This document shows, in pieces, positions 16,920 through 26,028 of a stretch of 64,000 bases of DNA. The number at the start of each line of letters is the position of its first letter. Positions within the stretch are counted from its first letter, which is position 1. A program made the position numbers and the translations under genes. The stretch comes from Ornithinibacillus contaminans (GTDB lineage Bacteria; Bacillota; Bacilli; Bacillales; Amphibacillaceae). The notes beneath the pieces are model-generated. The model worked only from the letters and a program-made list of their open reading frames with translations, made no database searches and was not told where the DNA came from. The DNA lies in assembly GCF_001038425.2 (NCBI RefSeq), contig NZ_LDPV02000050.1, positions 1 to 64,000 of the forward strand, written 5' to 3'.

Positions 16920-18320
16920 TTAAAACATTCCGACAACAAAGTCAGCTAATACTAGCATTACTAATGATACGCCCCACGCGATTGTTGTTGGGACAGACCA
17001 TACTAGAATTTGTTCCTTCACATCTTTAATTCCTAGCATTCTATTTACAACCCAGAATAAGCTATCGTTAAAGTAAGAGAAGATCATCGCACCTAGTGCA
17101 GCTGCTTGTGCTGCTAATACAAGGTTTACATCTAGTGTTGCTACGATTGGTGCAGAAATGGATGCAGCTGTGATCATCGCAACTGTTCCACTTCCTTGTA
17201 CTAAACGTACGAAGGTAGCAATAAAGAATGGTACTAAGATAGCTGGGATTGACCATGTTGCAATTTGTTCTGCGATAAAGTCACCAGTTCCACTTACACG
17301 TAGAACGTTACCTAATGCTCCACCAGCACCTGTAACTAAAAGGATAATACCGGCAGTTTTGATTCCTTCTTCCATACGATCCAATGCTTCTGTTTGGCGT
17401 AGGTTACTAGCTAAGGTGTAAATAGCTACGATTAAACCAAGTGCTACTGCGATAACTGGGTTACCAAGGAATTGTACATACGATAACACGGTATCATTGA
17501 TTGCAAAAATCCCTGCATCGTTTAATGCACCTAATGTTGTGTTTAAGAAAATAAGAATAATCGGTAATAGAATTGGCATAATTGCTTTCATAAATGAAGG
17601 AAGGTTTTTCTCTCTTTCATCTACTTCGTCTAAGAATTCTTTATATACTTCTGCTTCTGTTAAGCGGACAAATCCATCGCCATCTTCTTCTGGAACTTGA
17701 TGAATTTTCTTACCAATCCATTTTGCGTATAATACCCCAACTATAATAATCGGAATAGAGAAGAGTAATCCAGCAATGATCATCATACCTACATCTGCAC
17801 CGAAAATACCTGCAACACCAAGCGGTCCTGGAGTTGGTGGTACCGCATGGTGAGTTGCAGCTAATCCAACCGCTAACGCTACACCTAATGCAATAACTGA
17901 TTTACCTGTTTTTCTAGAAAGAGCTTTTACTAAAGGCTGTAAAATAACAAATGCTGAGTCAACAAAGATTGGAATGGCTACGATATAACCTGCAACTGCC
18001 ATTGCCCACTCTTCTTTGCGTTTTCCAAGCTTCTTAATTAATGTGTAGGCAAGCTTTTCAGCTGCTCCTGATACTTCTAAAATACGTCCCATCATTACCC
18101 CTAAACCGATAATAATACCGATGGAGGCAAGGGTACTTCCAAAGCCGCCAGTTATAGCGCTTACAACCTCGGTAGGATTCATCCCACCTACAATACCTGT
18201 AACAGATGCCGCAATTAGTAACGCAAGAAATGCATGAATCTTCGTTTTTAGTACAAAGAAAATTAATAAGGCAATACCTAAAATAAGTCCAATCATCATT
18301 TGTGTTCCTGAAACTTCCAT
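16920..18320 (-). CDS. GntP family acid-sugar:H+ symporter
   Basis: 466-residue permease with about 12-13 membrane segments and the GntP family signatures (AVPPTPGPLGVAGIFGADVG at about 149-168; GSGTVAMITAASISAPI at about 367). Gluconate permeases of this family import sugar acids. Here it is the last gene of the operon DeoR-DUF1537 kinase-PdxA2-GntP, so it probably imports D-threonate, D-erythronate or a related four-carbon acid rather than gluconate. A hairpin separates it from pdxA2, and a strong ribosome-binding site (AAGGGGGA) precedes it. Confidence 0.9.
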   Translation of the reverse strand: MEVSGTQMMIGLILGIALLIFFVLKTKIHAFLALLIAASVTGIVGGMNPTEVVSAITGGFGSTLASIGIIIGLGVMMGRILEVSGAAEKLAYTLIKKLGKRKEEWAMAVAGYIVAIPIFVDSAFVILQPLVKALSRKTGKSVIALGVALAVGLAATHHAVPPTPGPLGVAGIFGADVGMMIIAGLLFSIPIIIVGVLYAKWIGKKIHQVPEEDGDGFVRLTEAEVYKEFLDEVDEREKNLPSFMKAIMPILLPIILIFLNTTLGALNDAGIFAINDTVLSYVQFLGNPVIAVALGLIVAIYTLASNLRQTEALDRMEEGIKTAGIILLVTGAGGALGNVLRVSGTGDFIAEQIATWSIPAILVPFFIATFVRLVQGSGTVAMITAASISAPIVATLDVNLVLAAQAAALGAMIFSYFNDSLFWVVNRMLGIKDVKEQILVWSVPTTIAWGVSLVMLVLADFVVGMF

Positions 18321-18368
18321 GTTTTTGTCCCCCTTGATGTGTAATGGCTTACATTCATGTTATAAATA

Positions 18369-18396
18369 GACTGAGGATGATTAGGCATCCTCAGTC
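18369..18396 (-). promoter_or_regulatory. Intercistronic hairpin between pdxA2 and gntP
   Basis: GACTGAGGATG (18369-18379) is exactly complementary to CATCCTCAGTC (18386-18396), loop six bases, and on the minus strand is followed by TATTTAT. It is likely a weak terminator/processing hairpin that lowers permease expression relative to the enzymes. Confidence 0.6.
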
Positions 18397-18436
18397 ATAC
18401 TAGAATTAGCCTATAATTATGTTTTATCTATTTATT

Positions 18437-19453
18437 TTATGCCATTGTTTCTGCAGTAAATCTAGGTGCGTATTGTGCAGCTAGTTTAATACATTCTTCC
18501 ATGCTGACACTTGCAGCGATGTTTTTACCTGCGATATCGAATGCTGTACCATGGTCAACAGATGTACGTAAGAATGGTAGACCATTTGTAATCGAAATCG
18601 TACGGTGGAAGTCTGTCATCTTCGCAGCAATGTGTCCTTGGTCATGGTAAAGTGATAATACTGCGTCGAATTTTCCGTTTAATGCATGATGGAATACAGA
18701 ATCAGCTGGAACTGGGCCGACTGCATCGATACCATCTTCAACAGCAGCTTCAATACCTGGACGAATTTCTTCTACTTCTTCCATTCCGAATAATCCACCT
18801 TCACCACTATGTGGGTTTAGACCAGCAACAGCAATCTTGCGGCTTTCCACACCAAGACGTTGAAGCGCTTTGTCACAACGACCTAGGTAGTCGCGCACGC
18901 GTTCTTTTGTCATTTGTGCAATTGCATCCTTTACAGACAAGTGACGAGTTAGGAAGAAGATACGCATGTTGCGAACTTCAAACATGGTTAATGGATCTTT
19001 AGTATTTGTTAAGGATTCAAGCATTTCTGTGTGACCGATGTAAGGTACACCTGCAGCTTTTAGTGATTCTTTGTTGATAGGTGTAGTAGCTAGTGCTTTT
19101 ACTTTACCTGCTTTTGCTAGATTAACAGATGTTTCGATATATTCGAATGCAGCTTTACCACATTGTGCTTGCACAACACCATATTCTAACGTATTGATAT
19201 CAATGTTATTTAAATCAAGTAAATCAACAGTACCATATTCGTAGCGTCCTTCTTCTGGTGAAGAAATAACGTTTACCTTCAAATCTTTTTCTACGATTTC
19301 AATTGCTTTGGTGAATACTTGTGCATCCCCAACAACTAGCGGCTTACACATGTCATAGATTTCTTTGTTTGCTAGTGCTTTTGCTGTAATTTCTGGACCT
19401 ATTCCTGCTGGGTCACCCATTGGGATTGCGATTGTTTCTCTTACTTGTGTCAT
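18437..19453 (-). CDS. pdxA2: PdxA2-type 4-phospho-D-threonate/erythronate dehydrogenase
   Basis: 338-residue PdxA-family NAD-dependent dehydrogenase. The metal-binding histidines fit E. coli PdxA: H171 (FLTRHLS), H215 (LNPHSGEGG) and H270 (YHDQGH). Genes of this PdxA2 branch next to DUF1537 kinases oxidise and decarboxylate 4-phospho-D-threonate or 4-phospho-D-erythronate to dihydroxyacetone phosphate, instead of making pyridoxal phosphate. The ATG overlaps the kinase stop by 4 bases, so the two are co-translated. The family assignment is firm; the exact epimer used is inferred. Confidence 0.88.
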   Translation of the reverse strand: MTQVRETIAIPMGDPAGIGPEITAKALANKEIYDMCKPLVVGDAQVFTKAIEIVEKDLKVNVISSPEEGRYEYGTVDLLDLNNIDINTLEYGVVQAQCGKAAFEYIETSVNLAKAGKVKALATTPINKESLKAAGVPYIGHTEMLESLTNTKDPLTMFEVRNMRIFFLTRHLSVKDAIAQMTKERVRDYLGRCDKALQRLGVESRKIAVAGLNPHSGEGGLFGMEEVEEIRPGIEAAVEDGIDAVGPVPADSVFHHALNGKFDAVLSLYHDQGHIAAKMTDFHRTISITNGLPFLRTSVDHGTAFDIAGKNIAASVSMEECIKLAAQYAPRFTAETMA

Positions 19454-20748
19454 TTAACTGCACTCCTTTTTGTTTTTAAGTATTTTACACTTGCATAAAT
19501 CGATTTTTTATCGCCGACCATACCGCCTTTTGTGACGATTGGCAGACCTGGAAAATGACCGCCGATTAAGGTGCCATAGGCTGCTAATGGTAGCACTTCA
19601 TCCTCTAACTTGATCCCGTTAGCCATACTTAATGCACATAATGACGCGGTAACATCACCACCACTTGTGAAGCAGCCTTGAATTGGATAATCGGTTTGCT
19701 CCATCACAAGTCTTGTAATTTTCGCAAGACCATCGGTGATTCGTTTTGCTAGTGCATCTTGTGTAGTATTCTCACGAGCAGCAATGGATTTAAAGTCTAC
19801 TAGACCATTGCCTTCTTGATGAGTCGTTATTATTAAGACATCATCTTCCTTGATTCGCTCCAATGCAATTCGAAGTGCTCGATTTACTTCCTCTTCCCAG
19901 CTCTCTTGCATCGTTGCTAATTTTTCAGCAGAAACATAGACTGGTGATGCATTAGTTTTATCTTTTAAATATCGTAGCTGATGACCAGATAGACTTGTGA
20001 CACTTCCAACAGTTACAATTACTTTACTTTGTTCTGTGTGTTGGTGCGTGTAGGCTTTGGAATATGCAGCTGTTAGTGGACCTGGATCCACTGGGACAAG
20101 CTTCACCTCTTTGATAAGTGCCATTGCCTCTGCAATTTCTTCCACATCTTCATCCGTTACTGCATCCACCACTATAATGCGGTTACCTAATGCGATTTGT
20201 TCCTCAATCGCTAGTTTAATTGTTTCCATATCAGATAGAACTGTATCCAATCCAATACTTCCAACTGAAAATTTACTTTGTTCCTCAATGATGGCTGGAA
20301 CATAAGATTTGGTAATTGGCATGACAGGATCCTTGGCTACATCGGTTTCCTGAACTGGAATTCCGTCAACTAGTAAGTAGCCTCCCGAGCATACTCGCCC
20401 TGAATCCGGGAATGACGCGACAACAATCGCAACACTGTTTTCTCCCACTTCGTCTAATACCGTATCAATTTCTAAGCCAATTTTCCCACGAACCGTACTA
20501 TCAATACGCTTACAAATTACTTTAGCGCCCCACTCATGGAATTTTTGAGTTGCACTTTTAACGCGATTGACAACAATATGGTCTGACGCATAGCGTGAAT
20601 CCGTATCAATACATACCGCATTCAATTCTTCCATTTCTGGAATAGTATCATTAAATACAACGGTTGCGGAAGTGAATCCCTGCTTGCTTAGTCGGACACC
20701 AGTTGCATTTGCGCCTGTTAAATCATCTGCAACAACCCCAACTTTCAT
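19450..20748 (-). CDS. Four-carbon acid sugar kinase (DUF1537: DtnK/DenK-like)
   Basis: 432 residues in the two-domain DUF1537 fold. The N terminus [17 protein letters not shown] carries the substrate-binding DDLTGAN motif (residues 8-14) and the C-terminal domain has the ATP-binding FTSGGDVTA (about 363-371). Members phosphorylate D-threonate, D-erythronate or oxo-acid analogues at O4. With PdxA2 and a GntP permease in the same operon, this is a short catabolic route from a four-carbon sugar acid to triose phosphate. Confidence 0.9.
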   Translation of the reverse strand: MKVGVVADDLTGANATGVRLSKQGFTSATVVFNDTIPEMEELNAVCIDTDSRYASDHIVVNRVKSATQKFHEWGAKVICKRIDSTVRGKIGLEIDTVLDEVGENSVAIVVASFPDSGRVCSGGYLLVDGIPVQETDVAKDPVMPITKSYVPAIIEEQSKFSVGSIGLDTVLSDMETIKLAIEEQIALGNRIIVVDAVTDEDVEEIAEAMALIKEVKLVPVDPGPLTAAYSKAYTHQHTEQSKVIVTVGSVTSLSGHQLRYLKDKTNASPVYVSAEKLATMQESWEEEVNRALRIALERIKEDDVLIITTHQEGNGLVDFKSIAARENTTQDALAKRITDGLAKITRLVMEQTDYPIQGCFTSGGDVTASLCALSMANGIKLEDEVLPLAAYGTLIGGHFPGLPIVTKGGMVGDKKSIYASVKYLKTKRSAVK

Positions 20749-20765
20749 GATGTCTCACCCCTCTT

Positions 20766-21515
20766 TTACAATATCTCTATTACGTCGGATAATTCATTTC
20801 TTGCTTTTTCGGATAAATTATCATCCGTTATAAAACCAGTTAAATCATCCAAATCACATACTTTGGAAAATGCTCGTTCATTGATCTTACTTGAATCGGC
20901 AATTAGCCACGTCGTTTCTGCTGCTTGAATCATTAACTGTTTAACTAACGATTTTTCGAATGCAGGAGATGTAACACCTGCTTCGATATCAATGGCATGT
21001 GCTCCCAAGAAAAACAAATCCACATGAATTTGTTTTAAAAAGTTATGGGTTTGCGGTCCGAATAATGCGCCAACATCATTCTGCAATTCTCCCCCGGTGA
21101 CAATCACCTTCAACTTACTATCCACTAACTCCGCCGCGATCTTAATATCATTTGTAATAATAGTAAGATCCTGTTTGGATTTTAATCGTTTCGCAAGCTC
21201 TAATGTTGTTGTTCCTGAGTCTAATAGAATTGTTTGCCCTTCATGAATAAGGGAAACCGCTTTATCCGCAATCACTTTCTTTTGTTCTGCGTACCGACTT
21301 TCTTTTGCCAAGAAAGGGGTTTCAGTAATGAGCGGCTTTGTACCAACTGCACCACCATGGACACGAATCACTTGTCCTTCTTCCTCCAAGTAATCTAAAT
21401 CTCGTCGAATCGTCATAGGCGAAACGTCTAACGCTTCAGATAATGAATCAATTTCAACTTTACCTTCTGCTTGGATTTTATCTAAAACCCATTTTCTTCG
21501 TTCTGATGGTTGCAT
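20766..21515 (-). CDS. DeoR family regulator of the acid-sugar operon
   Basis: 249 residues from the ATG at 21515, chosen because AAAGGA lies 8 bases upstream; an ATG 33 bases earlier lacks a ribosome-binding site. The N-terminal HTH (about 5-60: DSLSEALDVSPMTIRRDLDYLE) is the DeoR signature, and the C-terminal sensor domain has DSGTTTLELA and the ITND motif typical of sugar-phosphate binding. It leads the operon it probably controls; a 23-bp inverted repeat lies in its leader. Confidence 0.88.
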   Translation of the reverse strand: MQPSERRKWVLDKIQAEGKVEIDSLSEALDVSPMTIRRDLDYLEEEGQVIRVHGGAVGTKPLITETPFLAKESRYAEQKKVIADKAVSLIHEGQTILLDSGTTTLELAKRLKSKQDLTIITNDIKIAAELVDSKLKVIVTGGELQNDVGALFGPQTHNFLKQIHVDLFFLGAHAIDIEAGVTSPAFEKSLVKQLMIQAAETTWLIADSSKINERAFSKVCDLDDLTGFITDDNLSEKARNELSDVIEIL

Positions 21516-21534
21516 AACATCAGTCCTTTTTACT

Positions 21535-21600
21535 TGATAATGTTTCATGTATTATCATTAATTACACTGTTATTATGTTACTTTATCACAAAAATGTCAA
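21535..21600 (-). promoter_or_regulatory. Sigma-A promoter and candidate DeoR operator
   Basis: On the minus strand TTGACA (plus 21595-21600), a 17-base spacer and CATAAT (plus 21572-21577) form a good promoter. Downstream of it, TGATAAT (21535-21541) and ATTATCA (21551-21557) form a perfect 7-bp inverted repeat with a 9-base centre between the likely transcription start and the ribosome-binding site, where a repressor would block elongation or initiation. Confidence 0.65.
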
Positions 21601-21658
21601 GAATAATTGTTAATTTTTTTCAAAGTTTGTTCAAAGTTAACATTATCGCTCGAAAAAA

Positions 21659-21764
21659 GGCTGGAACAAAAGTGTTTACAGGAAGCCAAAAGCTGACGAT
21701 TGATGCATACTACACGCTTCGAAAAGTCGTTTTTCTTTCTTCCCTTGTCACTTATGTTCCAGCC
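21659..21764. repeat. Short hairpin repeat copy (GGCTGGAACA arms)
   Basis: GGCTGGAACAAAAGTG (21659-21674) and CACTTATGTTCCAGCC (21749-21764) form long arms related to the GGGACATAAGT family. The interior keeps a CGCTTCG core. It lies between the DeoR promoter and the convergent end of sodC and may act as a terminator for sodC. Confidence 0.7.
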
Positions 21765-21774
21765 ATAAACGATA

Positions 21775-22383
21775 CTAGTTAGCGATTACGCCACAGGCGA
21801 TGCGGTCACCAGCATTCCCCGCTGGTTGTGATTTATAATCATCCGCTTTCGAATGAATCATTAATACTGTTCCATCTGATCCTAGTAAGGAGTTTTCTTT
21901 TCCCGTTTCTAATGTCACCATTTCCGCTAAAACTGATGTAGCTACGGTTCCATCTTCTTTCACTTCTATGTTTGGTAAGTCTCCAGCATGCGGGCCTTCA
22001 GGATGTTTGAATCCATGCTTGGCATTGGTTGGATTAAAATGGCTACCGGCTGATTCAAACGTAGGGGGTTCGCATAGTCCCTTTTCATGAATATGAAATC
22101 CATGTGTTCCAGGTGGCAAGTCCGTTGCTTCTATACTAATACGAACTCCATCTGATTCCTGTTTTAGTGTAGCTTCCCCTATTTTGTCACCGTCCGTGTT
22201 AACCAGTGTGACTAATAGGCTATTAATGGGTTCCTTCTGCACACCCGCTGTTTCTATGCTAGTATCTTCTTCCTTTTCCTTTTCATTAATATCATTCTTT
22301 TGGTTATCCTCATCCATCCACGTAGCAAATAGCCCTACTGTTAGAATTGCAATCCAAGTTATCCATCGAATCGTCACGTTCAT
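21775..22383 (-). CDS. sodC: Cu/Zn superoxide dismutase, membrane-anchored
   Basis: 202 residues: an N-terminal hydrophobic anchor/signal (about 5-22), an acidic Lys/Glu linker (about 23-50), then the SodC beta-barrel. All canonical residues are seen: H97 and H99 (FHIHE), bridging H115 (SHFNP), zinc ligands H123, H132 and D135 (PHAGD), H177 (MIHSKADD) and the active-site R194 (GDRIACG); C104 and C197 can form the conserved disulfide. It should dismutate superoxide outside the membrane. The intact copper site differs from B. subtilis YojM, which is reported to have lost copper ligands. Confidence 0.92.
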   Translation of the reverse strand: MNVTIRWITWIAILTVGLFATWMDEDNQKNDINEKEKEEDTSIETAGVQKEPINSLLVTLVNTDGDKIGEATLKQESDGVRISIEATDLPPGTHGFHIHEKGLCEPPTFESAGSHFNPTNAKHGFKHPEGPHAGDLPNIEVKEDGTVATSVLAEMVTLETGKENSLLGSDGTVLMIHSKADDYKSQPAGNAGDRIACGVIAN

Positions 22384-22486
22384 CCCTCCAGTTGTTATTT
22401 TTCAAGATTATTGTGTACAAGAATATCTGGAATAAACGTAAAACATTCATTTATACTAAAAAGGAATGAAAAAAGGGGGAATTTTT

Positions 22487-22861
22487 ATGGGTATTTTTGA
22501 TGGGATGATGGGAAATGCTTCCGAGATTAACAGTCAGACTGCAGAAAAAGAGCTTGGTCAGTTGCTCTCGCCACAAGAGCAAGTTGAGCATGCTTATAAG
22601 CTAATCCGTGATTTAATTATTTTTACCAATCGTCGATTAATCCTTGTCGATAAGCAAGGCGTAACCGGAAAAAAAGTAGCGTATCATTCTATTCCTTATA
22701 AAAGCATTACACATTTTTCCGTTGAAACTGCAGGTACATTTGATCTGGAGGCCGAGCTAAAGATTTGGCTATCAGGATCAGACGCACCAATCGAAAAAAC
22801 CTTCAATAAACAATTAAACATCTATAAGGTACAACAAGTACTTGCGGATTATGTTTGTTAA
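22487..22861 (+). CDS. Bacterial PH-domain protein (YozO-like)
   Basis: 124-residue protein of the bPH_1 family (B. subtilis YozO). The start is the ATG at 22487, because the apparent seven upstream codons are the ribosome-binding site itself (AAGGGGGAA). The single PH-like beta-sandwich covers about residues 25-122 (IIFTNRRLILVDKQGVTGKKVAYHSIPYKSI). Cytosolic; function unknown. It is divergent from sodC and ends in a strong terminator. Confidence 0.88.
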   Translation: MGIFDGMMGNASEINSQTAEKELGQLLSPQEQVEHAYKLIRDLIIFTNRRLILVDKQGVTGKKVAYHSIPYKSITHFSVETAGTFDLEAELKIWLSGSDAPIEKTFNKQLNIYKVQQVLADYVC

Positions 22862-22867
22862 TCGTAC

Positions 22868-22907
22868 AAAAAAAGTTGGCCTTCGATTAGGAAGACCAAC
22901 TTTTTTT
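22868..22907. terminator. Bidirectional terminator between yozO-like and doxX-like genes
   Basis: AAAGTTGGCCTTC and GAAGACCAACTTT form a stem with an A-run on one side and a T-run on the other, serving both converging genes. Confidence 0.9.
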
Positions 22908-22922
22908 GCTTTATTAATTTAT

Positions 22923-23429
22923 TTATGCAACTGCTACTTTTTTGTTATGTTTGCCAAGTGGTGTGTGTTGTTTTACGAATGGGATAACCCATCTGTCTAA
23001 GCCATATCGACCTGCGTTGAATCCAGCAACGATTAGGAATACGGTTAGTAATACCATTTGAGCGTTTGTGCTAACTGTTCCACTGAATAGGAATGCGAAG
23101 TTCATTGTGATACCCATTAGTGCTGCAAAGTTAGTGAAGATACCTAGGATTAACGCGATACCTACTAATACTTCTCCCCACATTACCATAAAGCTGAATA
23201 ATTCTGCGTTTGGAAGTGCTACATGTTCTAGGAATGTTGCCCACCAGCCTTGAACTGCTGGATGATCTCCACCTGCACTTGCGATTGCTCCTTGTAAGAA
23301 TCCACTTGCATCAAATCCGCCACCTGTTAATTTTCCAATACCCGCTGTCACCCAAGCATAACCAATGTAGATACGAATAATTGCTAATACTCCTGCTGCT
23401 ACTTTATTAGTACGAATGAAGTCCATCAT
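22923..23429 (-). CDS. DoxX family membrane protein
   Basis: 168 residues with four hydrophobic segments and the DoxX layout (AIIRIYIGYAWVTAGIGKLTGG near the start, WGEVLVGIALILGIFTNFAALMG at about 83-105, AGRYGLDRW near the end). DoxX/CatD-type proteins in Bacilli are often tied to quinone, catechol or thiol stress. Monocistronic, with a palindrome overlapping its likely -10 region. The exact role is unknown. Confidence 0.85.
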   Translation of the reverse strand: MMDFIRTNKVAAGVLAIIRIYIGYAWVTAGIGKLTGGGFDASGFLQGAIASAGGDHPAVQGWWATFLEHVALPNAELFSFMVMWGEVLVGIALILGIFTNFAALMGITMNFAFLFSGTVSTNAQMVLLTVFLIVAGFNAGRYGLDRWVIPFVKQHTPLGKHNKKVAVA

Positions 23430-23479
23430 CTTACATCCATCTCCTTATTATTTAGGTTTGTTTACTTGCTCAACATTTC

Positions 23480-23491
23480 ACAATATATTGT
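23480..23491. promoter_or_regulatory. 12-bp palindrome in the doxX promoter
   Basis: ACAATATATTGT, perfectly self-complementary, lies 50-60 bases upstream of the DoxX start and overlaps a TACAAT -10 candidate. It resembles MarR/OhrR-type boxes but the half-site spacing is one base shorter. The rest of the 400-bp gap (23430-23829) shows no gene. Confidence 0.35.
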
Positions 23492-23829
23492 AAAGGTGTT
23501 TCCTTATTACACTTTGATAATACCATGGCATTTTTTAAACGTAAATAGTTTTTGCTCATTATTTCACAAAAAGTTTTCGTTTGTGACAGAAGCGTGAACA
23601 CAGGGCACCATTAGGCTGTTTTACTGTTTAAGTAAATACTTAAAAAAGCGCTTCACAACAACGTTTCATTGAAATATATGGTTGACCAACCTTTAAGGAA
23701 ATGAAATACTTTAGTTATGAAGTAGCTAAAAAGCGGGAACTTTTCCAGTCATAAGACGTATTACATTTTGGAATACTATGCGTTCCTATCTACTACCCAA
23801 AAAATAAAGGAATTGGAGGAGTATACAGT

Positions 23830-24762
23830 ATGGAAGTAATGCTGACGGTCGAAGGAATCGAGAAATCCTTCAAAGACAAGCAAGCGTTAAAGGGCATTTC
23901 GTTTGAAGTAAAGAAAGGCGAAATCATGGCAATTCTAGGCCCTAACGGAGCTGGTAAATCAACTACCATCCGAAATATCATGGGAATTATGTATCCTGAT
24001 AAAGGATCGATTACCTTCCATAATCATAATGGAAAAGAAATTCCTCGTCATAAAATTGGATATTTACCAGAAGAACGAGGGCTTTATAAGAACGTTAAGG
24101 TAATGGATATTCTATTATACTTAGCAGAGTTAAAGGATTATCCGCTTGATAAAGCAAAAGAACGTATCTTAATGTACTTAAAGAAGTTTGATTTAGAAGG
24201 GAAAGAAAAAGTTGCCGTTGATGAATTGTCAAAAGGGATGGGGCAAAAAGTACAATTCATCGGTTCTATTCTCCACGAACCAGAACTACTTATTTTAGAT
24301 GAACCTTTTTCTGGATTAGATCCCGTTAGTCAGGACATATTTAAAGAAGAAATTCGTAGTCTAGCTGACAAGGGTACTGCTATTTTATTATCCTCCCATC
24401 AAATGAACTTAGTAGAAGAAATGTGTGATCGTCTGTTCATGATCCAAAATGGTCAGAAGGTTATTTATGGTACGTTAGATGAAGTAAAAACAAAATATGC
24501 AAACTACAAATGTACAATTCGCGGGAAGAATAACCTTTCCGATTTACAAAACATCGCTAAGGTTCAGCGGGTAGAACAACGTGATGAATCGTCTATCCTC
24601 TACCTGGAGCACGATGTGGAACCGACTAGCTGGCTAAAAGGCTTACCAGACAATCTGCTCGTTCAAGAGTTAAAAATCAATCGAATATCCTTACATGAAA
24701 TCTTTATTGATATTGCTACCAACAAGAATTTAATCCAGGAGGAGGGTGAGCTGAATGCGTAA
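23830..24762 (+). CDS. yhaQ: ABC exporter ATP-binding protein (YhaQ/NatA-like)
   Basis: 310 residues. Walker A GPNGAGKST at about residues 37-45, signature LSKGMGQK at about 136 (a variant of LSGGQ), Walker B LLILDEPFSGLDP at about 157-169, switch H near 194 (SSHQMN), and a C-terminal extension (about 220-310) typical of the NatA/YhaQ branch. It powers the permease encoded next, with which it overlaps by 8 bp. Members export Na+ or envelope-active compounds. Ribosome-binding site GGAGGA at good spacing. Confidence 0.88.
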   Translation: MEVMLTVEGIEKSFKDKQALKGISFEVKKGEIMAILGPNGAGKSTTIRNIMGIMYPDKGSITFHNHNGKEIPRHKIGYLPEERGLYKNVKVMDILLYLAELKDYPLDKAKERILMYLKKFDLEGKEKVAVDELSKGMGQKVQFIGSILHEPELLILDEPFSGLDPVSQDIFKEEIRSLADKGTAILLSSHQMNLVEEMCDRLFMIQNGQKVIYGTLDEVKTKYANYKCTIRGKNNLSDLQNIAKVQRVEQRDESSILYLEHDVEPTSWLKGLPDNLLVQELKINRISLHEIFIDIATNKNLIQEEGELNA

Positions 24763-25981
24763 CTCCATGAAAGTCGCAAAATGGGAAATTAAGCGGAATT
24801 TAAAAAACAAATCCTTTATCATTGGGTTGTTTTTAACACCAATCTTAATTCTTGGATTTGGGTTTTTAGGTAGTCTATTCGGTGGATCAGATGATGATGC
24901 TGCGACAAATGTATTCATTAATGATGAATTAGGCATCTATGATTTAGTAGAAGAAATATCCGAGCAATTTGAATTAGATTGGACCATCAATCTAACTGAT
25001 TTAACGGAAGATGAACTACAAGAAGAATTAGAAAACAGCGAAAATACGGCGTATATCTTTTTTAACGCTGATGCATTAGAAAATGGTGTCATACCAGTAT
25101 ATACTTCCGAAGATATTAGTTCCGATTTTAGTACAAATGTTCAGCTACTAACTGGTCCAATCCAGCAAATGCGCATCGCTCAACTGGATTTAACGGAGGA
25201 AGAACTGAACATTATTACAAATGGTATCGTATTTGAGGAAACATCTGCTGATGACTACCAAGTAAGTGGTGAAGAATCAGTTATTACCGAAAATCCAATG
25301 GAAAAACTTGTTCCTGGTATTTTTGCTGGTATCATCTTATTTGCTATTGTCGTTACTGGCATGATGATATTCCAAAGCGCTTCTCAAGAAAAGAAGGATA
25401 AAATTGCCGAAATCATTTTATCATCTGTAACACCTGGGGATTTAATGCAAGGAAAGATTATCGGTTATTTTGTACTTGGTATCATTCAAGTAGCTGTATT
25501 ACTACTATTTGTGGTTCCTTTTGCTGCAACAAAAATTGATGAACCAATAATAGAGTATCTGCTCGTACCAGAGACATTATTATTAGTAGTGATTGCCATC
25601 CTTGGCTACCTGCTATTCTCATCCATCTTTGTGGGGATTGGTGCTACGATGGCTGACATGTCTACCAGTGGTAATTTCCAAGGGATGGTTATGATGCTGC
25701 CGTTCCTATCCTTCGTGTTAGCGGGACCTGTGCTAGGGGATCCAAGTGGGATAGTCGCGAAGGTCGCATCGTACATTCCTTTCACATCACCAGGGGTATT
25801 GATTATGCGATTAACCATTCTAGACGAATGGCCATGGATTGAAATTATTATTGCCCTTGTGATTCTAGTAATCAGCATCTTGTTGTTGATGAAGCTTGCT
25901 GGTAAGATCTTCAAGGTTGGAATTCTTATGTACGGTAAAAACGCAACACCAGGCGAAATCTGGAAATGGATTCGTTCTTAA
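24755..25981 (+). CDS. yhaP: ABC exporter permease (YhaP/NatB-like)
   Basis: 408 residues, ABC2 type: one N-terminal membrane helix (about 22-42), a large acidic extracytoplasmic domain (about 45-185) and five or so membrane helices in the C-terminal half. The conserved SQEKKDKIAEIILSSVTPGDLMQGKIIG stretch (about 207-232) is characteristic of NatB/YhaP proteins. It forms the exporter with the preceding ATPase. Substrate (Na+, bile salts, peptides) cannot be decided from sequence. Confidence 0.88.
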   Translation: MRNSMKVAKWEIKRNLKNKSFIIGLFLTPILILGFGFLGSLFGGSDDDAATNVFINDELGIYDLVEEISEQFELDWTINLTDLTEDELQEELENSENTAYIFFNADALENGVIPVYTSEDISSDFSTNVQLLTGPIQQMRIAQLDLTEEELNIITNGIVFEETSADDYQVSGEESVITENPMEKLVPGIFAGIILFAIVVTGMMIFQSASQEKKDKIAEIILSSVTPGDLMQGKIIGYFVLGIIQVAVLLLFVVPFAATKIDEPIIEYLLVPETLLLVVIAILGYLLFSSIFVGIGATMADMSTSGNFQGMVMMLPFLSFVLAGPVLGDPSGIVAKVASYIPFTSPGVLIMRLTILDEWPWIEIIIALVILVISILLLMKLAGKIFKVGILMYGKNATPGEIWKWIRS

Positions 25982-25987
25982 TAACCA

Positions 25988-26028
25988 CAAGACCTCAGGG
26001 AGTCTATTCCTGAGGTCTTGTATTTTTA
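25988..26028. terminator. Bidirectional terminator after the YhaQP-type operon
   Basis: CAAGACCTCAGG (25988-25999) pairs perfectly with CCTGAGGTCTTG (26009-26020), followed by a T-rich tail on the plus strand. The stem includes the last codons of the converging DUF402 gene. Confidence 0.9.
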
